From DATFVJ01 sp963727015 (lineage in GTDB: Bacteria > Actinomycetota > Actinomycetes > Streptosporangiales > Streptosporangiaceae): a stretch of 64,000 nucleotides of DNA. Where the stretch lies: contig CAVSEV010000007.1 of the NCBI GenBank assembly GCA_963727015.1, positions 248,001 through 312,000 on the forward strand. The letters are read 5' to 3'. Positions 7,927 to 16,545 of the stretch are shown piece after piece; within the stretch, counting starts at the first letter, position 1, and every line of letters starts with the position of its first letter. The notes below the pieces were generated by a model. That model ran no database searches and was not told the origin of the DNA. It worked only from the letters and a program-made list of their open reading frames with translations. The position numbers and the translations under genes were made by a program.

Positions 7927-9563
7927 ACGCGTGGATCCGGCGCTTCGATGCCACCGAGCTGGCCCATCTTCGCCGGGCCTCATCCGTGAGCGGGCCGCTC
8001 GCGGGCACGACGTTCGGCGTCAAGGACAACATCGATGTCGAGAGCGTGGCGACGACCGCAGCGTGCCGGGCGCTGGAAGGCAACGTGGCCGCCCGCCACG
8101 CTCCCGCCGTGAGGCGCCTGCTCGCCGCCGGCGCGGTGCCGGCCGGCAAGACGAACATGGACCAGTTCGCCACCGGGCTGGTGGGCACCCGCACTCCGTA
8201 CGGTGCGCTGACGAGCGTGGCCAGCCGGCACCACGTCTCCGGCGGCAGCAGTTCAGGCAGCGCAGTCGCTGTCGCCGCCGGCGAGGTGCCGTTCGCGCTG
8301 GGCACCGACACCGCTGGCTCTGGCAGGGTGCCTGCCGCGTTCAACGGCATCGTAGGTGTCAAGCCCACCCGGGGGCTCATCTCCACCACCGGCGTGATGC
8401 CCGCCTGCCGCGGGCTGGACTGCATCACCACCTTCACCCGCACAGTGGCCGACGCACAGCCAGTCCTCGCGGCGCTCACCGGCTTCGACAGCGCCGACCC
8501 CTGGTCACGCCCGGAGCCAGCCAGCCCCCCGCCCGGGGTGGCAGCGACGATGCGCGTAATCGGAGTCCCCGCGCAGCCGCTTGACCTGGATGAGCCGAGC
8601 GCGAGGGCGTGGGGACTCGCCGTCCAGCACGCCGCTGCGGTCGCCGCCCAGGTGGTCGAGATCGACGTGAGCCCGTTTCTTGAAGCGGCCACGCTGCTGT
8701 ACGGCGGGCCGTGGCTGGCGCAGCGGTGGTCGGCCCTGCGCCGGTATCTCAGCCATGCCGAACCCGTGGTGGCCGAGGTGGTCCGGCCCGGTGAGCGGAT
8801 CACCGGTGCAGAGGTATTCGCCGGGCTGGACACCCTGGCGCGGCTCACCCGGGCCACCGAACCGATATGGGCGCGCATCGACGCGCTGCTGATGCCGGTG
8901 GCCCCGGCCCACCCGGCGCTCGACGAGGTGGCAGCCGACCCTATCGGGGTCAACGCGGCACTCGGCCGCTACACCAACTTCGTGAACCTGCTTGACCTGT
9001 GCGCGGTCGCAGTTCCGGCCGGCCAGCGCTGCGACCGGCTGCCATTCGGCGTCCAGCTCATCGGGCCTGCGTTCGCCGACCGGCCGCTGCTCGACCTGGC
9101 CGCCAGATGGAATGCCGAGCCAGCCCATCCACCCTTGCGGCGGCAGGGATCGTCACTTGTCGCGGTCGCCTGCGCGCACCTATCCGGTCAGCCGCGCGCC
9201 ACCCCGCTGGCCGAACTCGGTGGCACGCTGCAATGCCGCGCGCGCACCGCGTCCGGCTACCGGATGTACGCGCTGCCGAGCCCGGGCACCGCCCGCCGCT
9301 GCGCCGTCCGTCCCGGGCTAGTGCGCACCGGCGACGGCCCGGCCGGCGGCATCGCCGTCGAGGTGTGGGAACTGCCGCACTACGGCGCCGGCGTGCTGCT
9401 TTCTGCCGTCACCGCGCCGCTGGGAATGGGCCGCCTGGCGCTGGACGACGGCAGCGAGGTGACCGGCTTCCTCGCCGAACCACACGGTATCGGCGACGCC
9501 CCCGACATCAGCCACTTCGGCGGCTGGCGCGAATACCTGGCCAGCGTCGATCACGGCGGCTGA
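7923..9563 (+). CDS. atzF: Allophanate hydrolase (amidase signature family)
   Basis: A 546-residue amidase-signature enzyme with the allophanate hydrolase C-terminal domain. The catalytic Lys is seen in FGVKDNID (K34), the Ser-rich loop in VSGGSSSGSAVAVAAG (about 105-120), and the nucleophile Ser in GTDTAGSGRVPAAFNGIVG (S133). Residues from about 415 on form the second domain, ending in the conserved AEPHGI..GAPDISHFGGW-like block, here GDAPDISHFGGWREYL. The family splits allophanate to ammonia and CO2, the last step of urea- or guanidine-carboxylase pathways. It starts at an ATGA overlap with the carboxyltransferase gene and closes the operon. Length and motifs look intact. Confidence 0.93.
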   Translation: MNAWIRRFDATELAHLRRASSVSGPLAGTTFGVKDNIDVESVATTAACRALEGNVAARHAPAVRRLLAAGAVPAGKTNMDQFATGLVGTRTPYGALTSVASRHHVSGGSSSGSAVAVAAGEVPFALGTDTAGSGRVPAAFNGIVGVKPTRGLISTTGVMPACRGLDCITTFTRTVADAQPVLAALTGFDSADPWSRPEPASPPPGVAATMRVIGVPAQPLDLDEPSARAWGLAVQHAAAVAAQVVEIDVSPFLEAATLLYGGPWLAQRWSALRRYLSHAEPVVAEVVRPGERITGAEVFAGLDTLARLTRATEPIWARIDALLMPVAPAHPALDEVAADPIGVNAALGRYTNFVNLLDLCAVAVPAGQRCDRLPFGVQLIGPAFADRPLLDLAARWNAEPAHPPLRRQGSSLVAVACAHLSGQPRATPLAELGGTLQCRARTASGYRMYALPSPGTARRCAVRPGLVRTGDGPAGGIAVEVWELPHYGAGVLLSAVTAPLGMGRLALDDGSEVTGFLAEPHGIGDAPDISHFGGWREYLASVDHGG

Positions 9564-9891
9564 GCCGGGTCCATACTGCGGGCGCCGCCCCCCGCGATGC
9601 TGGCCCGTGCAGATACCCGATGCGGCACCCAGCGCCGGAACCTGGCCACTTGGTGTCAACGTCGCCCGTGGCGGCAGCGGCAGGCTGGTGCCAGCGAGCG
9701 GCAGCCGTAGTGGATAAAAGGCGAAATGAGCCAGCTCCCTAACGGCTCCGCGAGCTGGCACCCCGGTGCGCTGCGTCCGCGCTGCAGTACGGGATGGCGT
9801 TGAATTGCTGCCGTGGCCGTTACAACGTGAAATCAAGCCCGCTGTCACTGCGTGAGATCTGCGGGACACGCCCTAGCGGGAGGGAACCAAG

Positions 9892-11193
9892 ATGGCGAAC
9901 TCGCAAAAAGCGCACCGTATCGTGATCGTAGGGGCGGGTTTCGCCGGCTTCAACGCCGCGCGGGAGCTGTCCCGGCTGGCCGGTGCCACCACCGAGATCG
10001 TGCTGATCAACTCCGCTGACTACTTTCTGTACTTGCCGCTGATGCCCCAGGTGGCAGGCGGGCTGGTCGAGCCGCGGCACATCTGTGTCTCGCTGCCCCG
10101 GCGGCTGCGCAAGATCCGGTGCGTGCTCGGCACGGTAGACCACGTCGACCCCCGGCAGAAGGTGGTGAGCTGGGCCAGCCCGGAGGGCGGATCAGGTCAG
10201 GCCGCCTATGACCGGCTCATCCTAACCGCGGGCAGCACGACCAAGCTGCTGCCGATCCCGGGCATCGCCGAGTACGCGCACGGGTTCCGCAGCATCGCGG
10301 AGGCGATCTACCTGCGAGATCACATCACCCGCCAGCTCGAGCTGGCCGCCGCCGCCGCGGATGCCGCCGAGCGCCAGGCGCGCTGCACCTTCGTCGTGGT
10401 CGGCGCGGGCTACACCGGCACCGAAGTCGCGGCGCAGGGTCAGCTGCTAACCACCCGGCTGGCCAGGAGAATGCCCAGCCTCGCCGGGCAGCAGATCAGG
10501 TGGATGCTGCTCGATACCGCGCCGCGGCTGCTGCCCGACCTCGATGAGCGCCTGTCGAAGACCGCCGGCCGGGTGCTGCGGCGGCGCGGTGTCGAGGTAT
10601 GCACCGGCCAGTCGGTCGCCGAGGCCATGGACGGTCACGTGCTGCTGTCCACCGGTGAGAAGGTGCGCACCCGCTCCCTCATCTGGTGCGTCGGGGTCCG
10701 CGCCGAACCGCTGCTGGATGGCCTGGAGCTGGACACCAACCGGGGCCGGATAGTGGTCGATGACTTCATGTCCGTGCCCGGCGCCCCGGACATCTACGCC
10801 TGCGGGGACTGCGCGGCAGTGCCCGACCTGACCCGCCCCGGCCAGATCTGTGGCATGACCGCCCAGCAAGCCCAGCGCCAGGGCAAGCAGGTCGCCAGGA
10901 ACGTCGCCGCCTCGCTCGGCACCGGCAAGGCCCGCCCCTACAAGCACCACGACCTAGGCTTCCTCGTGGATCTGGGCCGGCTGGCGGCCGCCGCCGACCC
11001 CCTGAACGTCCCGTTGTCCGGGCCAGCAGCCAACGCCGTCACCCGCGGCTATCACCTGTCCGCCATGTCAGGGAACCGGGCGCGGGTCCTGGCCGACTGG
11101 GCCCTGAACGCGACCACGCCCCCGGAAGCGACATCGTTCGGGGTGATCAGCTCCCAGGCCGTGCCGCTCGACGTGGACAAACCACGAACCTGA
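9892..11193 (+). CDS. Type II NADH dehydrogenase / FAD-dependent NAD(P) oxidoreductase
   Basis: A 433-residue two-dinucleotide-binding flavoprotein. The FAD loop is VIVGAGFAGFNAAREL (about 11-26), the NAD(P)H loop is FVVVGAGYTGTEVA, and the C-terminal FAD contact is PDIYACGDCAAVPD followed by TAQQAQRQGKQVARNV. This architecture fits NDH-2 enzymes that pass electrons from NADH to menaquinone without pumping protons, at the inner membrane face. No transmembrane helix is seen; the C-terminal part probably supplies membrane contact. A GGGAGGG box precedes ATG 9892. It is separated from the guanidine operon by 330 bases and is likely its own unit. Other FAD disulfide-reductase-like functions are possible. 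Confidence 0.85.
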   Translation: MANSQKAHRIVIVGAGFAGFNAARELSRLAGATTEIVLINSADYFLYLPLMPQVAGGLVEPRHICVSLPRRLRKIRCVLGTVDHVDPRQKVVSWASPEGGSGQAAYDRLILTAGSTTKLLPIPGIAEYAHGFRSIAEAIYLRDHITRQLELAAAAADAAERQARCTFVVVGAGYTGTEVAAQGQLLTTRLARRMPSLAGQQIRWMLLDTAPRLLPDLDERLSKTAGRVLRRRGVEVCTGQSVAEAMDGHVLLSTGEKVRTRSLIWCVGVRAEPLLDGLELDTNRGRIVVDDFMSVPGAPDIYACGDCAAVPDLTRPGQICGMTAQQAQRQGKQVARNVAASLGTGKARPYKHHDLGFLVDLGRLAAAADPLNVPLSGPAANAVTRGYHLSAMSGNRARVLADWALNATTPPEATSFGVISSQAVPLDVDKPRT

Positions 11194-11339
11194 CTGCCCT
11201 GGCGTGACCGCCCTGCCGCCCTCAGGTTGAGCCACGAGCACCTGGTTGGGTGAAGTGCAGCTGGATCCTCGGGTTTCTGGCCAGGCGGCCGCACCTTGGG
11301 ATGTTTGCCAGCTGCCGTGGTTGTCGCGACTGGTCAGGC

Positions 11340-11455
11340 GCGATCGTGGTCAAGGTCCGGGACGGGCAGGTCGCTAACCGGCCCCTCAACGCCGCGATCG
11401 GCGTGACGCCGGCTGGCGGACGTGATCACCGGGCCAGTTTGCCGGGTGACGGGCG
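11340..11455 (+). mobile_element. IS256-family transposase fragment
   Basis: About 38 residues resemble the conserved catalytic-core stretch of IS256 (mutator) transposases: IVVKVRDGQVANRPLNAAIG, then VTPAGGRDH. The matching family block normally runs on into WAGDG and the second Asp, but here the frame drifts away and no start, HTH or third catalytic residue follows. A short relic left in the gap between the NADH dehydrogenase and the metallo-hydrolase. Confidence 0.65.
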
Positions 11456-11473
11456 CCAGCATGAGCCGGGCGG

Positions 11474-13183
11474 CTACTCGGCCGGGCCGATCTCGGCGCC
11501 GGCGAGCTCGGCGTAGATGAGGAACTTGAACGGGTCGAACTGCTGGTACTGCTCCATGAGACGGTGCAGCGCGGTGCGGCGCAGCCCGGCCAGCGTGATG
11601 CTGGCGGGGTGGCGCAGCAGGCCCGGCTGGATGATCTCCAGGGCGAGGGCGTGATCGCCTTGGCCGATGAGGGTGGCAGCGGCGGCGGCGAACTGCTCTT
11701 CCCTGCCTCCGGCCAGCAGGTCGAGTGCGGCGGCGTGCTCGGCCGCGGTCACAGGCTCGAGTCCCCGCCCGTCTGGCTGCCAGTAGCCGGTGCGCAGGTG
11801 GTAGAGCCGTTCGGTGAAGTGGTCGCGGATCACCAGGTAAGGCATGACAGCCGTGGGATGATCGCGGAGAACTGCCGGGAGGCTGGCCTCCGCCAGGATG
11901 TCCGGGAGGGTGCGGCCGTCGCGGATGCCGTCCAGCACCTCGCCGTGCAGCTGGGTAAGTGCCGCCTCAAGGCCGGCGACCGCCTCGGCGGTGAACAACT
12001 CGGTCAGCGTTGTGTGGCCCTGGATGAGCAGGCGGGGCCGCAAGCTGCCGATGAAGGCGAGGGCTTCCAGGAGCCCCTCCGGGGAGCCTTCGCCGGCGAA
12101 TGGCTGCCCCAGATAGGGCATGAGCACGTCGCCGGCGAACAGCACGCCGCTCGCCGGAAGGTGGACCATCAGCGCGTCCGTGGTTTCCCCGCCCGGCGTT
12201 GGATAAAGGACGAGCTCGGTGCCCCCTATGGTCAGCCGCGTCGGCTTGCTGATCAGCTGATCCGGGACGACGGGCAAGGGGACGCTGCCGGCGGCTCCAG
12301 CGAAGTAGCGGAACAGCGGCCGGTCACTCTGCTCACGGTCCAGTGCGGCGGGGAAACCCGCCTGAGCGATCACCCGGGTGCCGGGCCCGCGCAGCGCGCC
12401 TGCGCCGCCGATGTGGTCCCAGTGCGCGTGGGTGAGGATCAGATGGCTGATCGCGTCAGCAGGCAGGTCAAGGTCGCCGAGCGCTGCCTTGACCCGGTCG
12501 TCGGTGGTTCCGGCGTCGATCGCGACGACGCCGTCGCTGGTCGTGATGAACGCGAGGTCGCAGAAGTCGTAGCCCTGGGCGACCTGGATGCCGGGTTCCG
12601 GGCGGAGGATCCTGGGCGAGGTGAAGCGGAACCCGTCCTGGGCGGTGGCGGAGAAGCCGCCGAACATCAGTCGCGTGTCTGCCGGGGCCGCGCCGAGCCC
12701 CGACTTGCGTTCGGCCTCGGCGGCCTGGTCATCTTGGCCCAGTGCGGCATGGGCGGCCGCGAGGCCGTGGTGCGCGGCGCGCAGCAGCATGGGCGGGAAC
12801 TGGTCCCGGACGGCCAGGACGAACTCCAGGTCGGCCACGGCTTGTCCGGCCCGCCGCCGGTCCGGCGGCAGCCCGGCCAGGGCCAGCCCGCGGAGGTACT
12901 GCGGCAGGCCAACATCGGTGGCCGCGGTCTGGTCCAGCTTGGCCAGCGCGGCGTCCACATCTTCGCCCAGCCGTGCCTGGAAATACCCGGCGAGCGCGAG
13001 CGGCAGCGTCTCGCCTGGCTGGGTGTCGGCAAACTCGGAGAAGTAGCGGTACCCCTCGGCGTCCGCGCGGGCAGCCGCGAGCCTGGTGGCGAGGATCACT
13101 GTGGTGGCCCGGTCGGCGCCAGGCCAGCGGGCCGCTGTCTTGAGTGATTCAATGCTGCGGTGGCGGGTGATCGGTCTTGTCAT
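11474..13183 (-). CDS. Alkyl-sulfatase-like metallo-beta-lactamase-fold hydrolase
   Basis: A 569-residue protein. An N-terminal helical region (about 1-170) precedes a metallo-beta-lactamase domain with the zinc motif LILTHAHWDHIGGAG. Further candidate metal ligands are the Glu in YPTPGGETTDALMVHLP (alkyl sulfatases use Glu here) and the His in RLLIQGHTTLTE. A C-terminal helical and SCP-like region follows, as in SDS-hydrolysing enzymes. The predicted role is hydrolysis of alkyl sulfate or similar esters; no secretion signal is seen. It lies 60 bases behind the MFS gene on the same strand, so the two are probably cotranscribed under the HxlR regulator that faces them. Confidence 0.82.
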   Translation of the reverse strand: MTRPITRHRSIESLKTAARWPGADRATTVILATRLAAARADAEGYRYFSEFADTQPGETLPLALAGYFQARLGEDVDAALAKLDQTAATDVGLPQYLRGLALAGLPPDRRRAGQAVADLEFVLAVRDQFPPMLLRAAHHGLAAAHAALGQDDQAAEAERKSGLGAAPADTRLMFGGFSATAQDGFRFTSPRILRPEPGIQVAQGYDFCDLAFITTSDGVVAIDAGTTDDRVKAALGDLDLPADAISHLILTHAHWDHIGGAGALRGPGTRVIAQAGFPAALDREQSDRPLFRYFAGAAGSVPLPVVPDQLISKPTRLTIGGTELVLYPTPGGETTDALMVHLPASGVLFAGDVLMPYLGQPFAGEGSPEGLLEALAFIGSLRPRLLIQGHTTLTELFTAEAVAGLEAALTQLHGEVLDGIRDGRTLPDILAEASLPAVLRDHPTAVMPYLVIRDHFTERLYHLRTGYWQPDGRGLEPVTAAEHAAALDLLAGGREEQFAAAAATLIGQGDHALALEIIQPGLLRHPASITLAGLRRTALHRLMEQYQQFDPFKFLIYAELAGAEIGPAE

Positions 13184-13243
13184 GATCGTTGGTTCCCTTC
13201 GGTGCTAATCGGGTGTGGCGGGCGGCAGTCTGCTGCCGCGGGG

Positions 13244-14839
13244 CTACCGGACCGCTGAGGCGGGGCGCACTTGGGTCTCGGCAACGCGGCGGCCTTCGGC
13301 TGTTCCGGCTTCATCAGCCGTTGGGCTCGCTGGCCCGGCGGGCTGGGCGGGCAGGAACAGGACTGCCAGCAGGGCCCCCGCCGCGGCAACGGCGCCGGCG
13401 ACGAGGCAGCCGACGGTGAGGCCGCGCAGGAATGCGCTGGTGGACGCGTGCTGCAGTGCCTGTCCGAGGACCGGATGGCCGAGGGCCGCGATCTTGCCGG
13501 CGGCCACGTAGGCCGCACCGACGGACTGATGTGCGATCGCCGCGGCCTGGCCCGGCACGCTGGCCGGCATCGTGACGGTGAGCCGTGATCCGTAGACGGA
13601 TGCGTAAACACTGCCGATCACGGCCACGCCGAGCGTGCCGCCGACGAGCCTGGTGGAGTCGTTCACGGCCGAGCCGACGCCGGCCATGCGCCGCGAAATG
13701 GCGCCCATGATGGACTCGGTGGCGGGCGCCGAGGTCAGGCCCATGCCGAGCCCGTAAAGCACCATCTGGACCGCGATGATGCCGTAACTGATCGTGGCGC
13801 TGGTCGTCGCCGCCACCCAGCCGTAGAACGCGGCCATCGCGACGAGCCCGATGGTGACGATGAGCTTGGTCCCTGCCCGCACGGCGAGCTGAGTCCCTGC
13901 TACCGATCCGGCGCCTACCGACAACGCCACCGGGAGCAGGTGCACCCCGGTCGAGAGCGGGCCGTAGCCCCTGACGAACTGGAAATACTGGGTCATCAGG
14001 AAGATGAAGCCGAACAGGGCGAAGAACGACACTGTGACCGCGCCGCTGGCCGCGCTGAACCGCAGGTTGCGGAAGAGCCGCACATCGAGCATCGGGTGCG
14101 CGGCACGGCGCTCAGCCGCGATGAACGCGGCAAGCAGGACCGCCGAGGCGGCAAAGCCGGCCAGGCTGCGGGCCGCTGCCCACCCGTAGGCCGGCGCCTC
14201 GATGATGGTGAAGACCAGCAGTGCCATGGTTGCGGACGACAGCACCAGGCCGGGGATATCAGGAGCTGCCGCCTCCGGGTCCTTCGACGTGGGAACGATG
14301 AGCGCCACCAGGATCGCGGCGGCCGCCGCTACCGGCACCATCGCGATGAAGATGCTGGCCCAGCTGAGGTGCTCGAGCAGCCAGCCCCCCACGATCGGCC
14401 CCATCGCGATGGCCACACCCGAGATCGCGCCCCACAAGCCGATGGCGCGAGCCCGTTCGCTTCTCCCCGTGAATATGTTCGAGATCAGCGAGAGCGTCGC
14501 CGGGAATGTCATGGCGGCGCCGAGCCCCATCACAGACCTGGCCGCGATGAGTTGCGCCGGATCGGTGGTGAAGCCACCGGCCAGGCTGGCGGTCCCGACC
14601 ACAGCCAGCCCTGCCAGCAGCATGCCCTTGCGGCCGAACCGGTCGGACAGGCTGCCGAAGGTGAGCAGCAGCGCGGCAAAGACAAGGTTGTAGGAGTCAA
14701 CGACCCACTGCAGCTGAGTGGTGGTGGCATGCAGCTCGCGCACCAGGGCGGGAAGCGCAACGTTCACCAGGGTGGTGTCGAGGTTGATGAGGAACGCTGC
14801 GAGCAGCAGCGCGACGAGGATCACGGGCTTGGGTCGCAT
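13244..14839 (-). CDS. MFS drug/solute exporter, DHA2 (14-TM) family
   Basis: A 531-residue membrane transporter with about 14 hydrophobic helices. Signature motifs are LDTTLVNVALPAL in helix 1 (motif D1), GSLSDRFGRKGMLLAG after helix 2 (motif A), and the motif C-like GVAIAMGPIVGGWLLEH in helix 5. The DHA2 group exports drugs, dyes and detergents by proton antiport. Its start is 81 bases from the divergent HxlR gene with an AT-rich shared gap, the usual layout for ligand-controlled efflux. The metallo-hydrolase lies directly downstream. Export of the hydrolase's substrate or product is a reasonable inference, not shown. Confidence 0.9.
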   Translation of the reverse strand: MRPKPVILVALLLAAFLINLDTTLVNVALPALVRELHATTTQLQWVVDSYNLVFAALLLTFGSLSDRFGRKGMLLAGLAVVGTASLAGGFTTDPAQLIAARSVMGLGAAMTFPATLSLISNIFTGRSERARAIGLWGAISGVAIAMGPIVGGWLLEHLSWASIFIAMVPVAAAAAILVALIVPTSKDPEAAAPDIPGLVLSSATMALLVFTIIEAPAYGWAAARSLAGFAASAVLLAAFIAAERRAAHPMLDVRLFRNLRFSAASGAVTVSFFALFGFIFLMTQYFQFVRGYGPLSTGVHLLPVALSVGAGSVAGTQLAVRAGTKLIVTIGLVAMAAFYGWVAATTSATISYGIIAVQMVLYGLGMGLTSAPATESIMGAISRRMAGVGSAVNDSTRLVGGTLGVAVIGSVYASVYGSRLTVTMPASVPGQAAAIAHQSVGAAYVAAGKIAALGHPVLGQALQHASTSAFLRGLTVGCLVAGAVAAAGALLAVLFLPAQPAGPASPTADEAGTAEGRRVAETQVRPASAVR

Positions 14840-14920
14840 GGTTGAGATACTCTATTTATGAGTTTAAAAAGTCAAGTTCTTAGATTTAGCGGTCAACCAG
14901 GTATCGGCTAACCTCGGATC
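14840..14920. promoter_or_regulatory. Divergent promoter/operator between MFS and HxlR genes
   Basis: An unusually AT-rich 81-base gap. It holds the inverted repeat ACTC-TATTTAT-GAGT (about 14850-14864) followed by TTTAAAAAGTCAAGTTC. As the only gap between the divergent regulator and exporter, it is the likely site for HxlR binding and both promoters. Confidence 0.55.
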
Positions 14921-15631
14921 ATGCGTAGTTACGGCCAGTACTGCTCGATCGCCAAGGCGCTGGACGTCGTCGGCGACAGGTGGACGCTCCTGATCATCCG
15001 GGAGCTGCTGATCCGCGGCGCGTGCCGGTACACCGACCTGAAGAACGGGCTGCCGGGAATCGCGACCAACCTGCTCTCGGACCGGATCCGTGAACTCGAG
15101 TCCGCGGGCCTGATCCGGCGAGAAGACGCCCCGCCTCCCGTCGCCACCACCCTGTTCCACCTGACCGACACGGGCGCGGAGCTGCAGCCGGTCCTCGACG
15201 CCATCGGGCGGTGGGGGGTCAGGTACATGATCGCGCCCGCCGACGGCGACCAGTTCCGCGGCCACTGGTTCGCCTTCCCGGCCTCGTTCTTCCTGCACGA
15301 CCGCGATCCCGGCGGGCCACCGGTGTCGATCGAGCTGCGCACCGCCAGCAGTCCTGTGGTCATCGAGGTATCCGGCGGCTCGGCCACCACCCGGCTCGGC
15401 ACGGCCGCAGCGCCGGACCTCGTCCTCCGGGGCGAACCGCAGCTCATCCTCGCCCTGTTCTCCGGCCAGCTCACCGCCGCCGAGGTGGCCAATCACGGCC
15501 TGGAGATCAGCGGCGACGCCAGCGTGCTGCAGCGCGTCCTGCCGCAGCCACTGGCCGCCCCGGGAGCCGCAAACGGGGCTGGGCCGCCGGCCCGGCGGCA
15601 GGCGGCCCAGACAGATATGTGCGGTAGGTGA
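14921..15631 (+). CDS. HxlR-family winged-helix regulator with C-terminal SCP2-like domain
   Basis: A 236-residue protein. The HxlR winged helix lies at about 5-105, with CSIAKALDVVGDRWTLLIIR, then ELLIRGACRYTDLKN and LLSDRIRELESAGLIRRED. A second domain (about 115-210) resembles the SCP2 sterol-carrier fold often fused to this subgroup. HxlR regulators usually respond to reactive aldehydes, quinones or redox stress. It is divergent from the MFS exporter and probably controls it together with the metallo-hydrolase. Only a weak ribosome site precedes ATG 14921, so it may be leaderless. The ligand cannot be read from sequence. Confidence 0.88.
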   Translation: MRSYGQYCSIAKALDVVGDRWTLLIIRELLIRGACRYTDLKNGLPGIATNLLSDRIRELESAGLIRREDAPPPVATTLFHLTDTGAELQPVLDAIGRWGVRYMIAPADGDQFRGHWFAFPASFFLHDRDPGGPPVSIELRTASSPVVIEVSGGSATTRLGTAAAPDLVLRGEPQLILALFSGQLTAAEVANHGLEISGDASVLQRVLPQPLAAPGAANGAGPPARRQAAQTDMCGR

Positions 15632-15720
15632 TCAGGCGACCGCCTCGCCGCATAATTGGCAGGCCCGCCCGCGACATCGGCCTGGCCCGCGGCGGCGCCG
15701 CTGCTCCTATCGGCCTGGCT

Positions 15721-16545
15721 TTAGGGGTTCTTCCAGCGCAGTTCGAGCCAGATGGTGCGGCCGCGCTCGTCGCCGCAGTAGCCCCATCGGTCGGCGATCA
15801 GCTCGACGAGGCGGAGCCCTCGTCCATCTTCTGCTAGCAGGCCGTGTGGACGGCTGGCAGGGGCGTTGTCCGAGCCCTCGTCCATCACGGCGATGATTAT
15901 TAAGGCTTCGTCGCGGTAGATGATGACGTCGAACTGGCCGCCGCTGCCGGTTGCGGTATGTGCCACGGCGTTGGTGGCCAGTTCGCCAACGAGGAGCGTC
16001 GCTTCGTCGAGGACCGGGCATGAAGCAAGGACGCGCCGGGTGAAGTCGCGTGCTCTGGCGATCTGGTCCGCGCGTCCAGGGAAGGCGCGCCGTTTGGGAC
16101 GGGCCGCCGGACCGGCCACTCCGTCGTGAGCGGATACCGCGGGCCCGGGCGCCGATGTCGGCTGAGCCACCCGCGGGCCCTTCTCGTCCTGCGGGTCCAG
16201 GCGGAAGGAAAGCCCCACGATGGTGCGGGCCGGCGGGGTCAGATCACGCCAGCTCGGCCCCCGGCGAGTTAGGGTGGCTGGCCCGGAGCGCGTCGATGTT
16301 CGCCGGCATTGGCGCTGATCACCGCTTCCCCGGGCAGACCTCACGGCGTGGTCCCGCACCCCGCGGCCGTTGGCGCCGATGTACTCCACGCCCGCCGAGT
16401 CCACGACAACCTGCGGGCCATGCCCCGCCACCGCGGCGGACAGCTGCGCGGCGGCGCTTGGCGCACCGGCCAGGTCAAGTTCTCCGCGTAAGGCCATGAC
16501 CCAGTGCCCATTGAATTCACGCGCGCTCAAGATCAGGTTAAACAT
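15721..16545 (-). CDS. STAS-like and HATPase (RsbW-type) anti-sigma regulatory protein
   Basis: A 274-residue reading frame. The N-terminus resembles a STAS anti-sigma antagonist (WVMALRGELDLAGAPSAAAQ, then VVVDSAGVEYIGANG). The site that is usually Ser-Ser is Ala-Asn here, and the STAS fold breaks off after about residue 65. The C-terminal 120 residues form a histidine-kinase-like ATPase: N-box VGELATNAVAHTATG, G1 box IAVMDEGSD, G2 box EDGRGLRLVELIADRWGY. Such ATPases bind and hold sigma factors or phosphorylate STAS partners. The middle is low-complexity. Either a true fusion with a degenerate STAS half, or a HATPase gene (possible internal GTG near 16215) behind a STAS relic. No sigma factor gene is nearby. 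Confidence 0.7.
   Translation of the reverse strand: MFNLILSAREFNGHWVMALRGELDLAGAPSAAAQLSAAVAGHGPQVVVDSAGVEYIGANGRGVRDHAVRSARGSGDQRQCRRTSTRSGPATLTRRGPSWRDLTPPARTIVGLSFRLDPQDEKGPRVAQPTSAPGPAVSAHDGVAGPAARPKRRAFPGRADQIARARDFTRRVLASCPVLDEATLLVGELATNAVAHTATGSGGQFDVIIYRDEALIIIAVMDEGSDNAPASRPHGLLAEDGRGLRLVELIADRWGYCGDERGRTIWLELRWKNP

Noticed and set aside
11564..13147. Long open plus-strand reading of more than 500 codons
   Set aside because: It is the complement of the metallo-hydrolase gene; it has no family motifs and reads like GC-driven shadow sequence.
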